Assembly: GCF_040797425.1 (NCBI RefSeq)
Contig: NZ_JBFNEH010000012.1
Span: 10,791-74,790, forward strand
Length of the DNA stretch: 64,000 nucleotides
From: Symbiobacterium sp040797425
GTDB lineage: Bacteria; Bacillota; Sulfobacillia; Symbiobacteriales; Symbiobacteriaceae
Direction: 5' to 3'
The notes beneath the pieces are model-generated. The model saw only the letters and a list, made by a program, of their open reading frames with translations, was not told the origin of the DNA and did not search any database. This document shows positions 7,626 through 15,274 of the stretch, piece by piece. Made by a program: the position numbers and the translations under genes. Position 1 is the stretch's first letter. Each line of letters opens with the position of its first letter.

Positions 7626-9349
7626 GCCAGTTCCTCCTCCGATAGCTGCGAGGCCACAATCTCGCGGTAGACCGCGCAGCTCTGCATCAGTTCGCGGTGG
7701 GTCCCCATGCCGGCGACCCGGCCGGCGTCCAGCACGATGATCCGGTCGGCGTCCATGACGGTGCTCACCCGCTGGGCGACGATGAAGACGGTGGCCCGGC
7801 CGACCTCCCGCTTCAGGGCCGCCCGCAGCCGGGCGTCGGTCTTGAAGTCCAGGGCAGAGAAGTTGTCGTCGAAGATGTAGATCCGGGGCCGGCGCACCAG
7901 CGCCCGGGCGATGGTGAGCCGCTGCTTCTGGCCGCCGGAGACGTTGGTGCCTCCCTGGGCGATCTCGGTGTTGAACCCGTCCTTCATCTCGGCGATGAAA
8001 TCGCTGGCCTGGGCCACCGCCGCCGCGTGGGCGATCTCGTCGTCGGTGGCGTCCGCCCTTCCGAAGCGGATGTTGTCGGCGATGGTGCCGCTGAAGAGCA
8101 TCGCCTTCTGGGGCACGTAGCCGATGCGGGCGCGCAGCTCGTCCTGCTTCCACTCCCGCACGTCCACGCCGTCCACCAGAACTGCGCCTTCCTGCACGTC
8201 GTAGAAGCGAGGGATCAGGTTGACCAGGGTGGTCTTGCCGGAACCGGTCCCGCCGATGATGGCGGTGACCTCCCCGGGCCGGGCGACGAACGAGATCCCC
8301 TCCAGCGCCGGCCGCTCCGCGCCGGGGTAGCTGAAGGTAACGTTCCGGAACTCCACTTGGCCCAGGCTCTCACGGGGCGACCGGGGCTCGGGCGGGTCGG
8401 TGATGGCGGGCGATACGTCCAGCACCTCGTTGATGCGGGTCGCCGAGGCGGCCGCACGGGGCAGCATGATGAACATCATGGAGAGCATGATCAGGGAGAA
8501 CATGATGTGCATCACGTACTGGACGAACGCCATGAGGTCGCCGACCTCCATGTGGCCGGCCTCGATGCGGATGCCGCCGAACCAGACCACGGCGATGGCC
8601 GTGAGGTTCATCAGCAGCGAGAGCGTGGGCATCAGCGCCGCCATCAGCCGGTTCACCCGGATGGCCGTCTCGGTGAGGTCGCGGTTGGCGTCGACGAACC
8701 TGCCGGTCTCGTACTCGGTGCGGTTGAAGGCCCGGATGACCCGAACGCCGGTCAGTCCCTCGCGCACCACCCGGTTGAGGCGGTCGATTTTCCGCTGCAT
8801 CGCCTGGAAGAGCGGAACCGCCCGGGTGCCCACGACGCCGATGGTCAGGGCCAGGAGCGGTAGGGCGACGAGTACCACCACCGAGAGCCCGACGTCGGTG
8901 GAGAGCGCCAGGATCACGCTGCCGATCATCATCATCGGCGCGAAGAGCATCATCCGGAGGGCCACCACCAGCACGTTCTGGATCTGGGTGATGTCGTTGG
9001 TGGTACGGGTAATCAGGGTGGCGGTGCCGATGCGGTCAAACTCGGCCAGCGAGAACCCCTGGACCTTGCGGAAGACGGCGCTGCGCAGGTCGCGGCCGAA
9101 CCCCATGGAGACCCGGGCGGACGCGTAGTTGCCCAGAATGGCCACCGCGGTGCCGACCAGCGCGACCAGCAGCATCCAGCCGCCGGTGCGCAAGATGTAC
9201 GCGGTGTCGCCGTTCACGATGCCGTAATCCACGATGTCGGCCATGAGCCTCGGCAGGTAGAGTTCCGCGAACGCGCTGAAGAACACGAACAGGAAGTTCG
9301 CCGCCACCAGGGCGGCGTAGGGCCTCAGATAGCGCAACAGCTTGAGCAC
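7622..9349 (-). CDS. ABC exporter subunit, degenerate-site half
   Basis: A 575-residue exporter half with six transmembrane helices in residues 1-310 and an ATPase domain. Walker A is GGTGSGKTT and the signature is SGGQ. After Walker B the catalytic Glu is Asp (IFDDNFSALD), and the H-loop His is Gln (VAQRVST). These are the changes that mark the non-hydrolytic site of heterodimeric exporters. It is the second gene of the marR-led operon; its GTG start lies 1 base after the marR stop. It likely sits in the membrane as an obligate dimer with the 5754-7625 product. Confidence 0.88.
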   Translation of the reverse strand: MLKLLRYLRPYAALVAANFLFVFFSAFAELYLPRLMADIVDYGIVNGDTAYILRTGGWMLLVALVGTAVAILGNYASARVSMGFGRDLRSAVFRKVQGFSLAEFDRIGTATLITRTTNDITQIQNVLVVALRMMLFAPMMMIGSVILALSTDVGLSVVVLVALPLLALTIGVVGTRAVPLFQAMQRKIDRLNRVVREGLTGVRVIRAFNRTEYETGRFVDANRDLTETAIRVNRLMAALMPTLSLLMNLTAIAVVWFGGIRIEAGHMEVGDLMAFVQYVMHIMFSLIMLSMMFIMLPRAAASATRINEVLDVSPAITDPPEPRSPRESLGQVEFRNVTFSYPGAERPALEGISFVARPGEVTAIIGGTGSGKTTLVNLIPRFYDVQEGAVLVDGVDVREWKQDELRARIGYVPQKAMLFSGTIADNIRFGRADATDDEIAHAAAVAQASDFIAEMKDGFNTEIAQGGTNVSGGQKQRLTIARALVRRPRIYIFDDNFSALDFKTDARLRAALKREVGRATVFIVAQRVSTVMDADRIIVLDAGRVAGMGTHRELMQSCAVYREIVASQLSEEELA

Positions 9350-9350
9350 A

Positions 9351-9806
9351 CTAGACCTTCTCCCTTTGCCGAGTGGCTGCGTTTCGTTCCAGCGTCTCGA
9401 GTAGGATACGCAGTCCCCGCTCCACCGTGGCCAGTTCCTCCTCGGGAACGCCAGCCACCACCGACTCCCACACGCTGCGCACCGCCGCGTCCGTCCGGCG
9501 CAGCCGGTCCTGGGCCTCCGGACGGGCGTAGAGCCGGATTAGCCGCTGGTCGCCGGCGTCGGGCTCCTTCCGCACGTAGCCCTCGCGCGCCAGGTGGTCC
9601 ACGGTGCGGGAGACGTGGCTCTTCACCATGTCGACCCGCCGCGCAAGTTCGGAGACGGTGATGCCCGGTTCCCGCACGATCTCGCGCAGCATGAAGAAGA
9701 CGGGCGGCGGCATGGCCGACTCCCGGAACGCGTGGTTCAGCAGGCTGTGCATGCGCCGGTTGACCTGGTGCCACAGGTGGCTGATGTCTTGCCTCCGGCC
9801 GGACAC
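9351..9806 (-). CDS. MarR-family transcriptional regulator
   Basis: A 151-residue winged-helix protein: helices 1-2 mediate dimerisation, and the HTH lies around residues 50-100 (TVSELARRVDMVKSHVSRTVDHL), followed by the wing (DAGDQRLIRL). It is the first gene of a three-gene operon with the two ABC exporter halves and almost certainly controls the pump. The promoter TTGTCA-N17-TATGAT and a perfect 14-bp palindrome at the expected transcription start lie just upstream, which fits autorepression relieved by a ligand. Confidence 0.88.
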   Translation of the reverse strand: MSGRRQDISHLWHQVNRRMHSLLNHAFRESAMPPPVFFMLREIVREPGITVSELARRVDMVKSHVSRTVDHLAREGYVRKEPDAGDQRLIRLYARPEAQDRLRRTDAAVRSVWESVVAGVPEEELATVERGLRILLETLERNAATRQREKV

Positions 9807-9833
9807 GGGGACTCACCTCGTTCCCTCGAGAAC

Positions 9834-9847
9834 GTTCTGTACAGAAC
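9834..9847. promoter_or_regulatory. MarR operator candidate GTTCTGTACAGAAC
   Basis: Perfect 14-bp palindrome placed 4-17 bp downstream of the -10 box of the marR promoter. A repressor bound there would block initiation. Confidence 0.6.
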
Positions 9848-9850
9848 TAT

Positions 9851-9879
9851 ATCATACCCGCAGGGACTGGCGTTGACAA
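9851..9879 (-). promoter_or_regulatory. Promoter of the marR-ABC exporter operon
   Basis: Minus-strand TTGTCA (9879-9874) and TATGAT (9856-9851) separated by 17 bases, both close to consensus. Confidence 0.7.
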
Positions 9880-9913
9880 GCGGTAACGAACACCGCACGT
9901 CAGACAGGATGAA

Positions 9914-9943
9914 GGCGGCCTCGCCACACGTGGCGAGACCGCC
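9914..9943 (-). terminator. Hairpin after the zinc-ribbon membrane gene
   Basis: Thirteen-base arms (9914-9926 with 9931-9943), one mismatch, 4-base loop. There is no strong T-run. Confidence 0.45.
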
Positions 9944-9992
9944 GTCGTTGCCACCGCTCTGCTGCGCCCCCTCGGCCCGGGGGTGCTTGCAC

Positions 9993-10265
9993 TCACCCCA
10001 TCAGGCGCACGCCGCAGTGGGGGCACTGCCGGTGGCTCAGCTCCGGGCCCAGGTGCTTTCCGCAGGAGGGGCAGCGCCAATACTTCCACACGAAGAGCAG
10101 GAACCCGATGATCACAACGAGCAGCGTGATCATACCCCACCGGTCCCCGAAGATCTGCCCAATCGCCGACGACCCTGCGAAGAGCAGCACCACCGCCACG
10201 ATGAGCGCGGTGATGAGCCCGCGCCGCTTCCGTTCGTATTCCTGCCGCGTCTTCTCCTCGGCCAT
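9993..10265 (-). CDS. Small membrane protein with C-terminal zinc ribbon
   Basis: A 90-residue protein. A charged N-terminus (residues 1-17) is followed by two hydrophobic helices (about 18-38 and 46-64). It ends in a zinc-ribbon with four Cys in two pairs (CPSCG and CPHCG). The ATG at 10265 has GGAGG 8 bases upstream; longer open frame upstream is disregarded. It is alone on its strand between the exporter operon promoter and the chemotaxis receptor. Function is unknown. Confidence 0.7.
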   Translation of the reverse strand: MAEEKTRQEYERKRRGLITALIVAVVLLFAGSSAIGQIFGDRWGMITLLVVIIGFLLFVWKYWRCPSCGKHLGPELSHRQCPHCGVRLMG

Positions 10266-10337
10266 GTGGCCAGCCTCCTCCACCCGCCAGCCGGGGGCTG
10301 TACCTCCGGCAGACCCGAACGTTCCAAGTAGAATCAT

Positions 10338-10367
10338 ATTACAACGTATCTAAGTTGGGCTAGTCAA
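10338..10367 (-). promoter_or_regulatory. Possible promoter of the zinc-ribbon membrane gene
   Basis: Minus-strand TTGACT (10367-10362) and TGTAAT (10343-10338) with an 18-base spacer. The 5' leader would be about 65 bases. Confidence 0.4.
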
Positions 10368-10514
10368 CTCCCCTGCCCCGGCACGAGCGGCACAGGCTGT
10401 CTGGCCCCGGCCGCTGTGCATGAAAATGCATGATCAAATATTTATATGCAGGTACTGGAGGAGCGAATCCGAAAATGCAACAGTATACATCGGCCTTGGG
10501 GGGAATTGGGAAGA

Positions 10515-12368
10515 ATGCTGCGGAAGATGCGCTGGACCATCGCCAAGAGACTCTCATTTGGTTTCGGCTTCATCCTGCTCTTGATGACGGCGTCGACCAT
10601 CAACAGCTACTGGACCCTCTCGCTGCAACATCAGCAGTACCTGCTGCTGGCCAACGACCTCCGTGCCGCGCAGACGCAGGTGGCCCGCCTCGAGAGTGCC
10701 GTGCGCGGCCAGGCGCAGATGGCGCTCTCGTATGCACTCGGCCAGGCCGCAGCACGAGAAGAACACGAGACCTTCCTGGTCCAGGCTGAGAACGCGCTTG
10801 CATACTTGAAGGAGACGGCGTCCAGCCCGCAGGCCGGACCGCTGGTGAGCAACCTGGAGAGCGCCGCCCAGCAGTTCAATGACCAGGTAAGCCGACTGTT
10901 CTCGGCGGACCGGGCCACCGCCGGGGCACAAGTGCCGCTCGTCCAGCAGAAACTGGACGCCTACATCCAGGCCACGGAAGCCATCACGGCCTACATTGAC
11001 ACCCAGGCCGATGCACTGGCTGCGGAAGCAGACCGCAGGGTCAGGCTGTCCTCCATCCTCCTGATGCTGCTCAACGTGGGCGGGCTGGCCCTGGCCATCA
11101 TCGACGCGGTACGGATGATCCGTTCGGTCTCCCGGCCCCTGGGTCAGCTGGCTGGCGTTGCGAACCGGGTGGCGCAGGGAGACCTCACCGTTGAGGAACT
11201 GAAGATCAAGGGAAGCGACGAGGTCGCCATCCTCGCCCGCTCAGTCAACGACATGGTCCGCAGCCTGCGCGGCTTCCTGGCCGACGTGGCGGCGGCTGGC
11301 CAGCACGCGGCCCAGATGGCTGACGATCTCAAGGAAACCACCCGCGCGATGGCTCAAGCCTCCGATCAGGTGGCGCAGGTGGTCAACCAGATCGCCCAGG
11401 GAACCAGCTCCCAGTCGCAGGTGGCCGGGCAGAGTGCGCAGGAGGTGAAGGAACTCCAGCAGGCAATCGACCAGATCACCGAAGGCGCACAGCAGCAGGC
11501 GAAGACCGCCGAACAGGCCGCCGCCGACGTGCGCGGCATGCTCGCCCATCTGGACGATGTGGCGCAGAAGACCAGCGACATGCGGTCCACCGCCGAACAG
11601 ACGCTCTCCACCGCCAGGGCGGGCAAGCAGGTGGTGGGCCAGTCGGTGGCGGCGATGCAGGAGATCCAGGCCAGCGTGGCCCAGTCGGCAAGCCAGGTCA
11701 GCACCCTGGGCGACCTCTCGGGCCAGATCGGCGCCATCACCGAGACGATCACGGCCATCGCAGAGCAGACCAACCTGTTGGCCCTGAATGCGGCCATCGA
11801 GGCCGCCCGCGCCGGTGAGCAGGGGCGCGGGTTCGCCGTGGTGGCCGAGGAGGTGCGCCGGCTGGCCGAGCGGGTCGCCTCGTCGGCGGGCGAAATCGCC
11901 GGCCTGATCGACCGCATCCAGGCCGCCACGGGCAACGCCGTGCGCTTTATGGAACAGGTGACCGGACAGGTAAACCGGGGCGCCGCACTGGCCGTCGACG
12001 GCGGGCGGGCGCTGGAGGAGATCGTCGCCATGGTCGAAGAGACCGGCGGCCACGTGGCGTCCATCGCAGCCGCCACCGAAGAGCTCGTCGCCGCGAGCCG
12101 CTCCGTGCAGACGGCGATGGCCGAGATGGCGGCCGTCACGCAGGAGAGCACGGCCGCCACGGAGCAGATGGCCGGCAACGCCCGCCATGTGATCCGGGGG
12201 ATCGACTCGATTGCCGCCACGGCCCAGGAGACCGCGGCCTCCAGCGAAGAGGTGGCCGCCTCCGCCGAGGAACTGAACGCCAACGTGGAGGAGATTGCCG
12301 GGGCGGCGGCCCAACTGGCCACCGTCGCCCGGGAGATGCAGGAGCGCCTCGGCCGGTTCCACATGTAG
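10515..12368 (+). CDS. Methyl-accepting chemotaxis protein
   Basis: A 617-residue transmembrane chemoreceptor: TM1 about residues 10-32, an extracytoplasmic helical sensor of about 150 residues resembling a four-helix bundle, TM2 about 185-205, a HAMP domain about 207-260, and a long cytoplasmic coiled coil. The invariant hairpin tip (EQTNLLALNAAIEAARAGE, then GRGFAVVAEEVRRLAE) binds CheA and CheW. The ligand is unknown. The ATG at 10515 is chosen because the basic N-terminus then directly precedes TM1; its ribosome site is weak, and the open frame reaches back to 10446. No che genes are adjacent. Confidence 0.85.
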   Translation: MLRKMRWTIAKRLSFGFGFILLLMTASTINSYWTLSLQHQQYLLLANDLRAAQTQVARLESAVRGQAQMALSYALGQAAAREEHETFLVQAENALAYLKETASSPQAGPLVSNLESAAQQFNDQVSRLFSADRATAGAQVPLVQQKLDAYIQATEAITAYIDTQADALAAEADRRVRLSSILLMLLNVGGLALAIIDAVRMIRSVSRPLGQLAGVANRVAQGDLTVEELKIKGSDEVAILARSVNDMVRSLRGFLADVAAAGQHAAQMADDLKETTRAMAQASDQVAQVVNQIAQGTSSQSQVAGQSAQEVKELQQAIDQITEGAQQQAKTAEQAAADVRGMLAHLDDVAQKTSDMRSTAEQTLSTARAGKQVVGQSVAAMQEIQASVAQSASQVSTLGDLSGQIGAITETITAIAEQTNLLALNAAIEAARAGEQGRGFAVVAEEVRRLAERVASSAGEIAGLIDRIQAATGNAVRFMEQVTGQVNRGAALAVDGGRALEEIVAMVEETGGHVASIAAATEELVAASRSVQTAMAEMAAVTQESTAATEQMAGNARHVIRGIDSIAATAQETAASSEEVAASAEELNANVEEIAGAAAQLATVAREMQERLGRFHM

Positions 12369-12455
12369 TCGCATAGAATGAGGGTTTCCGTCGACAGATC
12401 GGGCCATACTACCCCTGAGCCTCGTTCACCGAACGTGGAAAGGGGTTGACAGACG

Positions 12456-12674
12456 GTGAGCGCGATCGCCCAGGAGCAACAGGTAACGGCTCATGAGAAG
12501 CTGTTGCTCAACGAGCTCATCCGGCTGGAGTCGGGGGACGTGCAGAAGACCAAGTCGATGCTCACGATGATCGCAGACGCCGACCTCCGCCAGCAGCTCA
12601 AGGCCTGCCTGCAGACCGCGCAGGCCCATGTGCAGGCGCTGACGGACTTCTGTATGCGACACGGCATGGGCTGA
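12456..12674 (+). CDS. Small helical protein upstream of the coat-F-type gene
   Basis: A 72-residue all-helical protein (GTG start). Its LLLNELIRLESG and DADLRQQLKACL segments resemble a shortened version of the coat-F fold seen in the next gene. It ends 13 bases before that gene and is likely co-transcribed. A spore-coat role is inferred from the neighbour only. The ribosome site (AAAGGGG) is unusually far from the start, so the exact start is uncertain. Confidence 0.55.
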   Translation: MSAIAQEQQVTAHEKLLLNELIRLESGDVQKTKSMLTMIADADLRQQLKACLQTAQAHVQALTDFCMRHGMG

Positions 12675-12687
12675 GGAGGGCAGAGCG

Positions 12688-12987
12688 ATGTCGACCGTGA
12701 TGAGCGCCATCGGCGAAGCCGTGGGGATGAAGCCCGACGACCGGGTGATTGCCGAGAGCCTCCTCAACGCGGCCAAGCTGAAAGCCACGGCCTACTGCAT
12801 GGCGATCCTGGAGACGACCAGCCCCGACCTGCGCCACATCTTGATGACGCACCTGACGGACGCCCTGACCGAGCACGAACGCTGCACCCAGCTGGCGATC
12901 CAGCGAGGCTGGTACAGGGCTTATGACACGCCGGACCAGCTGGTGCAGCAGGCCCTGCACGACGCCCGGCACGTGCTGGAAGGGTAG
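12688..12987 (+). CDS. Spore coat protein, CotF-like
   Basis: A 99-residue protein with the coat-F domain pattern: DRVIAESLLNAAKLKATAY, then SPDLRHILMTHL and RGWYRAYD. CotF-type proteins are ferritin-like helical bundles associated with spores in Bacillus and Clostridium. GAGGAGGG lies upstream of the ATG. It is followed by a hairpin terminator. This supports an endospore-forming lineage. Confidence 0.72.
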   Translation: MSTVMSAIGEAVGMKPDDRVIAESLLNAAKLKATAYCMAILETTSPDLRHILMTHLTDALTEHERCTQLAIQRGWYRAYDTPDQLVQQALHDARHVLEG

Positions 12988-12995
12988 ACGCGGCG

Positions 12996-13024
12996 AAGCC
13001 GCCCCGCCATGGGGCGGCTTTCGC
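12996..13024 (+). terminator. Hairpin terminator after the coat-type pair
   Basis: Perfect 10-bp stem (12996-13005 with 13011-13020), 5-base loop, weak T-rich tail. It lies between convergent genes. Confidence 0.6.
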
Positions 13025-13025
13025 G

Positions 13026-13957
13026 TCACCGTCCCTCTTCCGCCAGCACCGCGTGGACCGCCGCCAGCACCCGGGTCACCTCGCTCATGGAGAGGTTGGA
13101 GAGCACGGCGATGGCGTGGTCGTGCTTCGGCGAGTAGAGCGACACGTTGCTGTAGCCCGGAAAGGTCCCGGTGTGGCCCACCATCTCGTCGCCGCCGATC
13201 ACGATCCGCCGGACCCCCAGGCCGTAGCCCGTCTGCCCCGGCACATCCTCATCGGGCACGGGCAGGAACGTCAGCATCTCCCGGCGGCTGGTCTCGTCCA
13301 GGAGGTCCCCGGCGAACAGGGCGTAGGTGAACCGGGCGACGTCGCCGGCGCCGGCGGTGATGGCCCCGGCCCCGAAGGCCTGCGTCTCCAGGGCGGCCAG
13401 CGGCGCCTGAGCAGGACGGTCTGGAGGTTGAAGGCCATGCTTTCGGTGTAGTTGGCGAGCCCGCTGGTGTGGTTCAGCAGTTGCCTCACGGTGATCCGGT
13501 CACCGTTGGGAACGTCGGCGACGAACCGGCTGACCGGGTCGTCCAGCGAGAGCAGGCCCTCCTCGCTCAGCCGCAGGATGAGTGCGGCCGTGTAGAGCTT
13601 GCTCACGCTGCCGATGTGGAACCGGTCCGCCACCGTCACCGCCCGTCCGGCCGGCGGGTCCACCCAGCCCACGGCGCCGGTCCACACGACGTCGCCGCCC
13701 TTCACCACCGCCACCTGGACCGCCGGCAGGTCCAGCTGGTCGCGAGCCTCTGCGACTGCCGCCATCAGCCGGACCGACAGGTCGGCCTCGAGCGTGGTCA
13801 CCACCGAATGCAGACCGGCGGGAACCGCCGCCGTCACCACCGCCCGGGAGTGCCAGCGCAGGTAGCCGATCAACGCCGCACTCCCCATCAGAACCACACA
13901 CAGCAGTGCCAGCCACGACACGACCCGAGTCCTCTGCACGCACTCCGCCCTCCACAC
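13026..13957 (-). pseudogene. Broken serine beta-lactamase/DD-peptidase family gene
   Basis: Part 1 (from 13957) has a membrane anchor, the catalytic SVSK (SxxK) tetrad and HTSGLANYT. Near 13405 the frame breaks. Reading on in the next frame gives a normal family C-terminus (FGAGAITAGAGDVARF, LLDE, then GHTGTFPGYSN with the HTG box). Between these parts the segment of about 100 residues carrying the YxN catalytic motif is missing. An internal deletion combined with a frameshift therefore inactivated the gene. Intact relatives are membrane-anchored hydrolases of penicillin-binding type (PF00144). Confidence 0.75.
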
Positions 13958-14197
13958 CGGAAGAGTTGGGTCGCTCCCCCGGGGTCAGGTCACCCCAGCG
14001 GGGAGCAACCGGCCGCCGTTCGGAACCCGACCCGCCCTGGCGCTGTACCCGGGGCGGCGACCGTCACGGCGCCGGAAACTTGGCCCGTCGGCGTTCACAC
14101 AAGGCCGTCCGGGCACACCGTTAGGACGGTACGCCTCAGGCTGGGGTTTCACCACCTGCGGGGCGCCGGTGCGGTGTCCCAAACTCCGGTGCCCGCC

Positions 14198-14226
14198 TTG
14201 ACGCCGTGCAGGGTTCAACGTAATAA
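14198..14226 (+). promoter_or_regulatory. Promoter ahead of the GNAT gene
   Basis: TTGACG (14198-14203), 17 bases, TAATAA (14221-14226). Initiation near 14233 would give a leader of about 140 bases. The remaining part of the 414-bp gap (13958-14197) shows no gene. Confidence 0.65.
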
Positions 14227-14243
14227 TGTCAAAGTTGCGTGTA

Positions 14244-14345
14244 GCCCTCACCGCCGCGGCGCAGCGGATGCGCTCGCCCGGGTCCGACCGGGGTTCCCCG
14301 GTGGCCGGCGAAACGCGCCGGCGGGCGGCATGAGGGGGTGAGGGC
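14244..14345 (+). ncRNA. Candidate structured leader RNA (multi-branch)
   Basis: Between the promoter and the GNAT start, a perfect 9-bp closing stem (14244-14252 with 14337-14345) encloses at least three hairpins: GCGCA/TGCGC, ACCGGGG-TT-CCCCGGT, and GCCGGCG with CGCGCCGGC. A fourth pairing (GCCGC with GCGGC) extends the closing stem across a bulge. This layout resembles a riboswitch or other cis-acting RNA. No known class was recognised. High GC makes chance pairing easier. Confidence 0.4.
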
Positions 14346-14371
14346 GAGGGTTATCCGACCGGGGGGATTCG

Positions 14372-14857
14372 ATGAGCCTTCTCACCATTCGTCCACCGCA
14401 GAACGAAGACGACCGGGCGTGGCTGACCGGCCTCTGGGTTGAGGAATGGGGCGGCACCGTCATGGTCACCCGGGGCAGAGTGCACGGCCTGGCGGAGCTC
14501 GAGGCCCGCATCGCCTGGACCGGCGGGAGCCGCGTCGGGGCAGCGGCGTACCGGATCGAGGGCCCGGAGTGCGAGTTGCTGAGCCTGAACGCGTCCGCCC
14601 CGGGGCAGGGCGTGGGGACGGCCCTTCTGGACGCGGTGGAGGAGGCCGCCCGTGCAGCGGGGTGCAGCCGGGTCTGGCTGATCACCTCCAACGATAATCT
14701 CGACGCGCTGCGCTTCTACCAGCGGCGCGGCTACCGGCTCGTCGCCGTGCACGTGGGCGCCATCGACGAGGCGCGCAGGATCAAGCCGTCCATCCCGCTC
14801 GTCGGCGATTATGGCATTCCCATCCATGACGAGCTGGAACTGGAGAAGCGGATCTAG
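14372..14857 (+). CDS. GNAT-family N-acetyltransferase
   Basis: A 161-residue acetyl-CoA-dependent acetyltransferase. The acetyl-CoA binding loop is visible (SAPGQGVGTALLDAVEEAAR near residues 70-90), followed by the motif-B region NDNLDALRFYQRRGY. The acceptor is unknown. Cytoplasmic. A GGGGGG site precedes the ATG. It is the only gene behind the 14198 promoter and the structured leader, and is followed by a hairpin. Confidence 0.82.
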   Translation: MSLLTIRPPQNEDDRAWLTGLWVEEWGGTVMVTRGRVHGLAELEARIAWTGGSRVGAAAYRIEGPECELLSLNASAPGQGVGTALLDAVEEAARAAGCSRVWLITSNDNLDALRFYQRRGYRLVAVHVGAIDEARRIKPSIPLVGDYGIPIHDELELEKRI

Positions 14858-14860
14858 AGC

Positions 14861-14893
14861 AGGCCGCTGCCGCCATGTGCGGAGCAGCGGCCT
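14861..14893 (+). terminator. Hairpin after the GNAT gene
   Basis: Perfect 10-bp stem (14861-14870 with 14884-14893) starting 4 bases after the stop, no T-run. The following 270 bases up to the prfC promoter hold one dispersed repeat copy and nothing else recognised. Confidence 0.5.
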
Positions 14894-15009
14894 AAGGTGC
14901 CCCGGGCCCCTGCAGACCCGCCACTGTCCCCGCTGGCGCACCAGGCGGTGCTTCCGGCCGGGCCCGAGCCCTCGCGACGCGTGCCGCGTGAACCGAGGAG
15001 TCGAGGTGC

Positions 15010-15034
15010 CCCACCACCAGTCAATGCGAACAGG
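15010..15034 (-). repeat. Dispersed 25-bp repeat, copy F
   Basis: On the minus strand it reads CCTGTTCG-N7-CTGGTG. It lies in non-coding DNA between the GNAT gene and the prfC promoter. Confidence 0.6.
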
Positions 15035-15163
15035 CACCCGGAGCGCGCATGGGGCTGTGCGGTTACCCGGCGGAACGTGCAGCCGCCGTTCCACCGAATC
15101 TCCGCCCGCAAGGCCGACGAGGCCCGCGCACCGTCGGCGCAGGTGTCGCCGCCAGCCCTGACC

Positions 15164-15192
15164 TTGACGCTCTTCTGGCGTGAACGTACAAT
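15164..15192 (+). promoter_or_regulatory. Promoter of prfC
   Basis: TTGACG (15164-15169), 17 bases, TACAAT (15187-15192). About 75 bases before the start codon. Confidence 0.7.
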
Positions 15193-15274
15193 ATATGAGT
15201 TGCATCGAGTACAATCGCCGTGCCGCACCGGTTGCGCACGGCACTTTGCTGTTCGAAAGGGCGGATCGAAACAG

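Noticed and set aside
5733..7670. A 645-codon plus-strand frame opposite the ABC exporter
   Set aside because: Complement of an ABC exporter gene with intact Walker motifs; not protein-like.
10380..10514. Cyclic-di-GMP riboswitch before the chemotaxis receptor
   Set aside because: The conserved core sequence and tetraloop are not present; only minor palindromes are seen.
13958..14197. tRNA or other RNA gene in the gap before the GNAT promoter
   Set aside because: GC-rich hairpins exist but no cloverleaf, T-loop or known RNA signature could be drawn.
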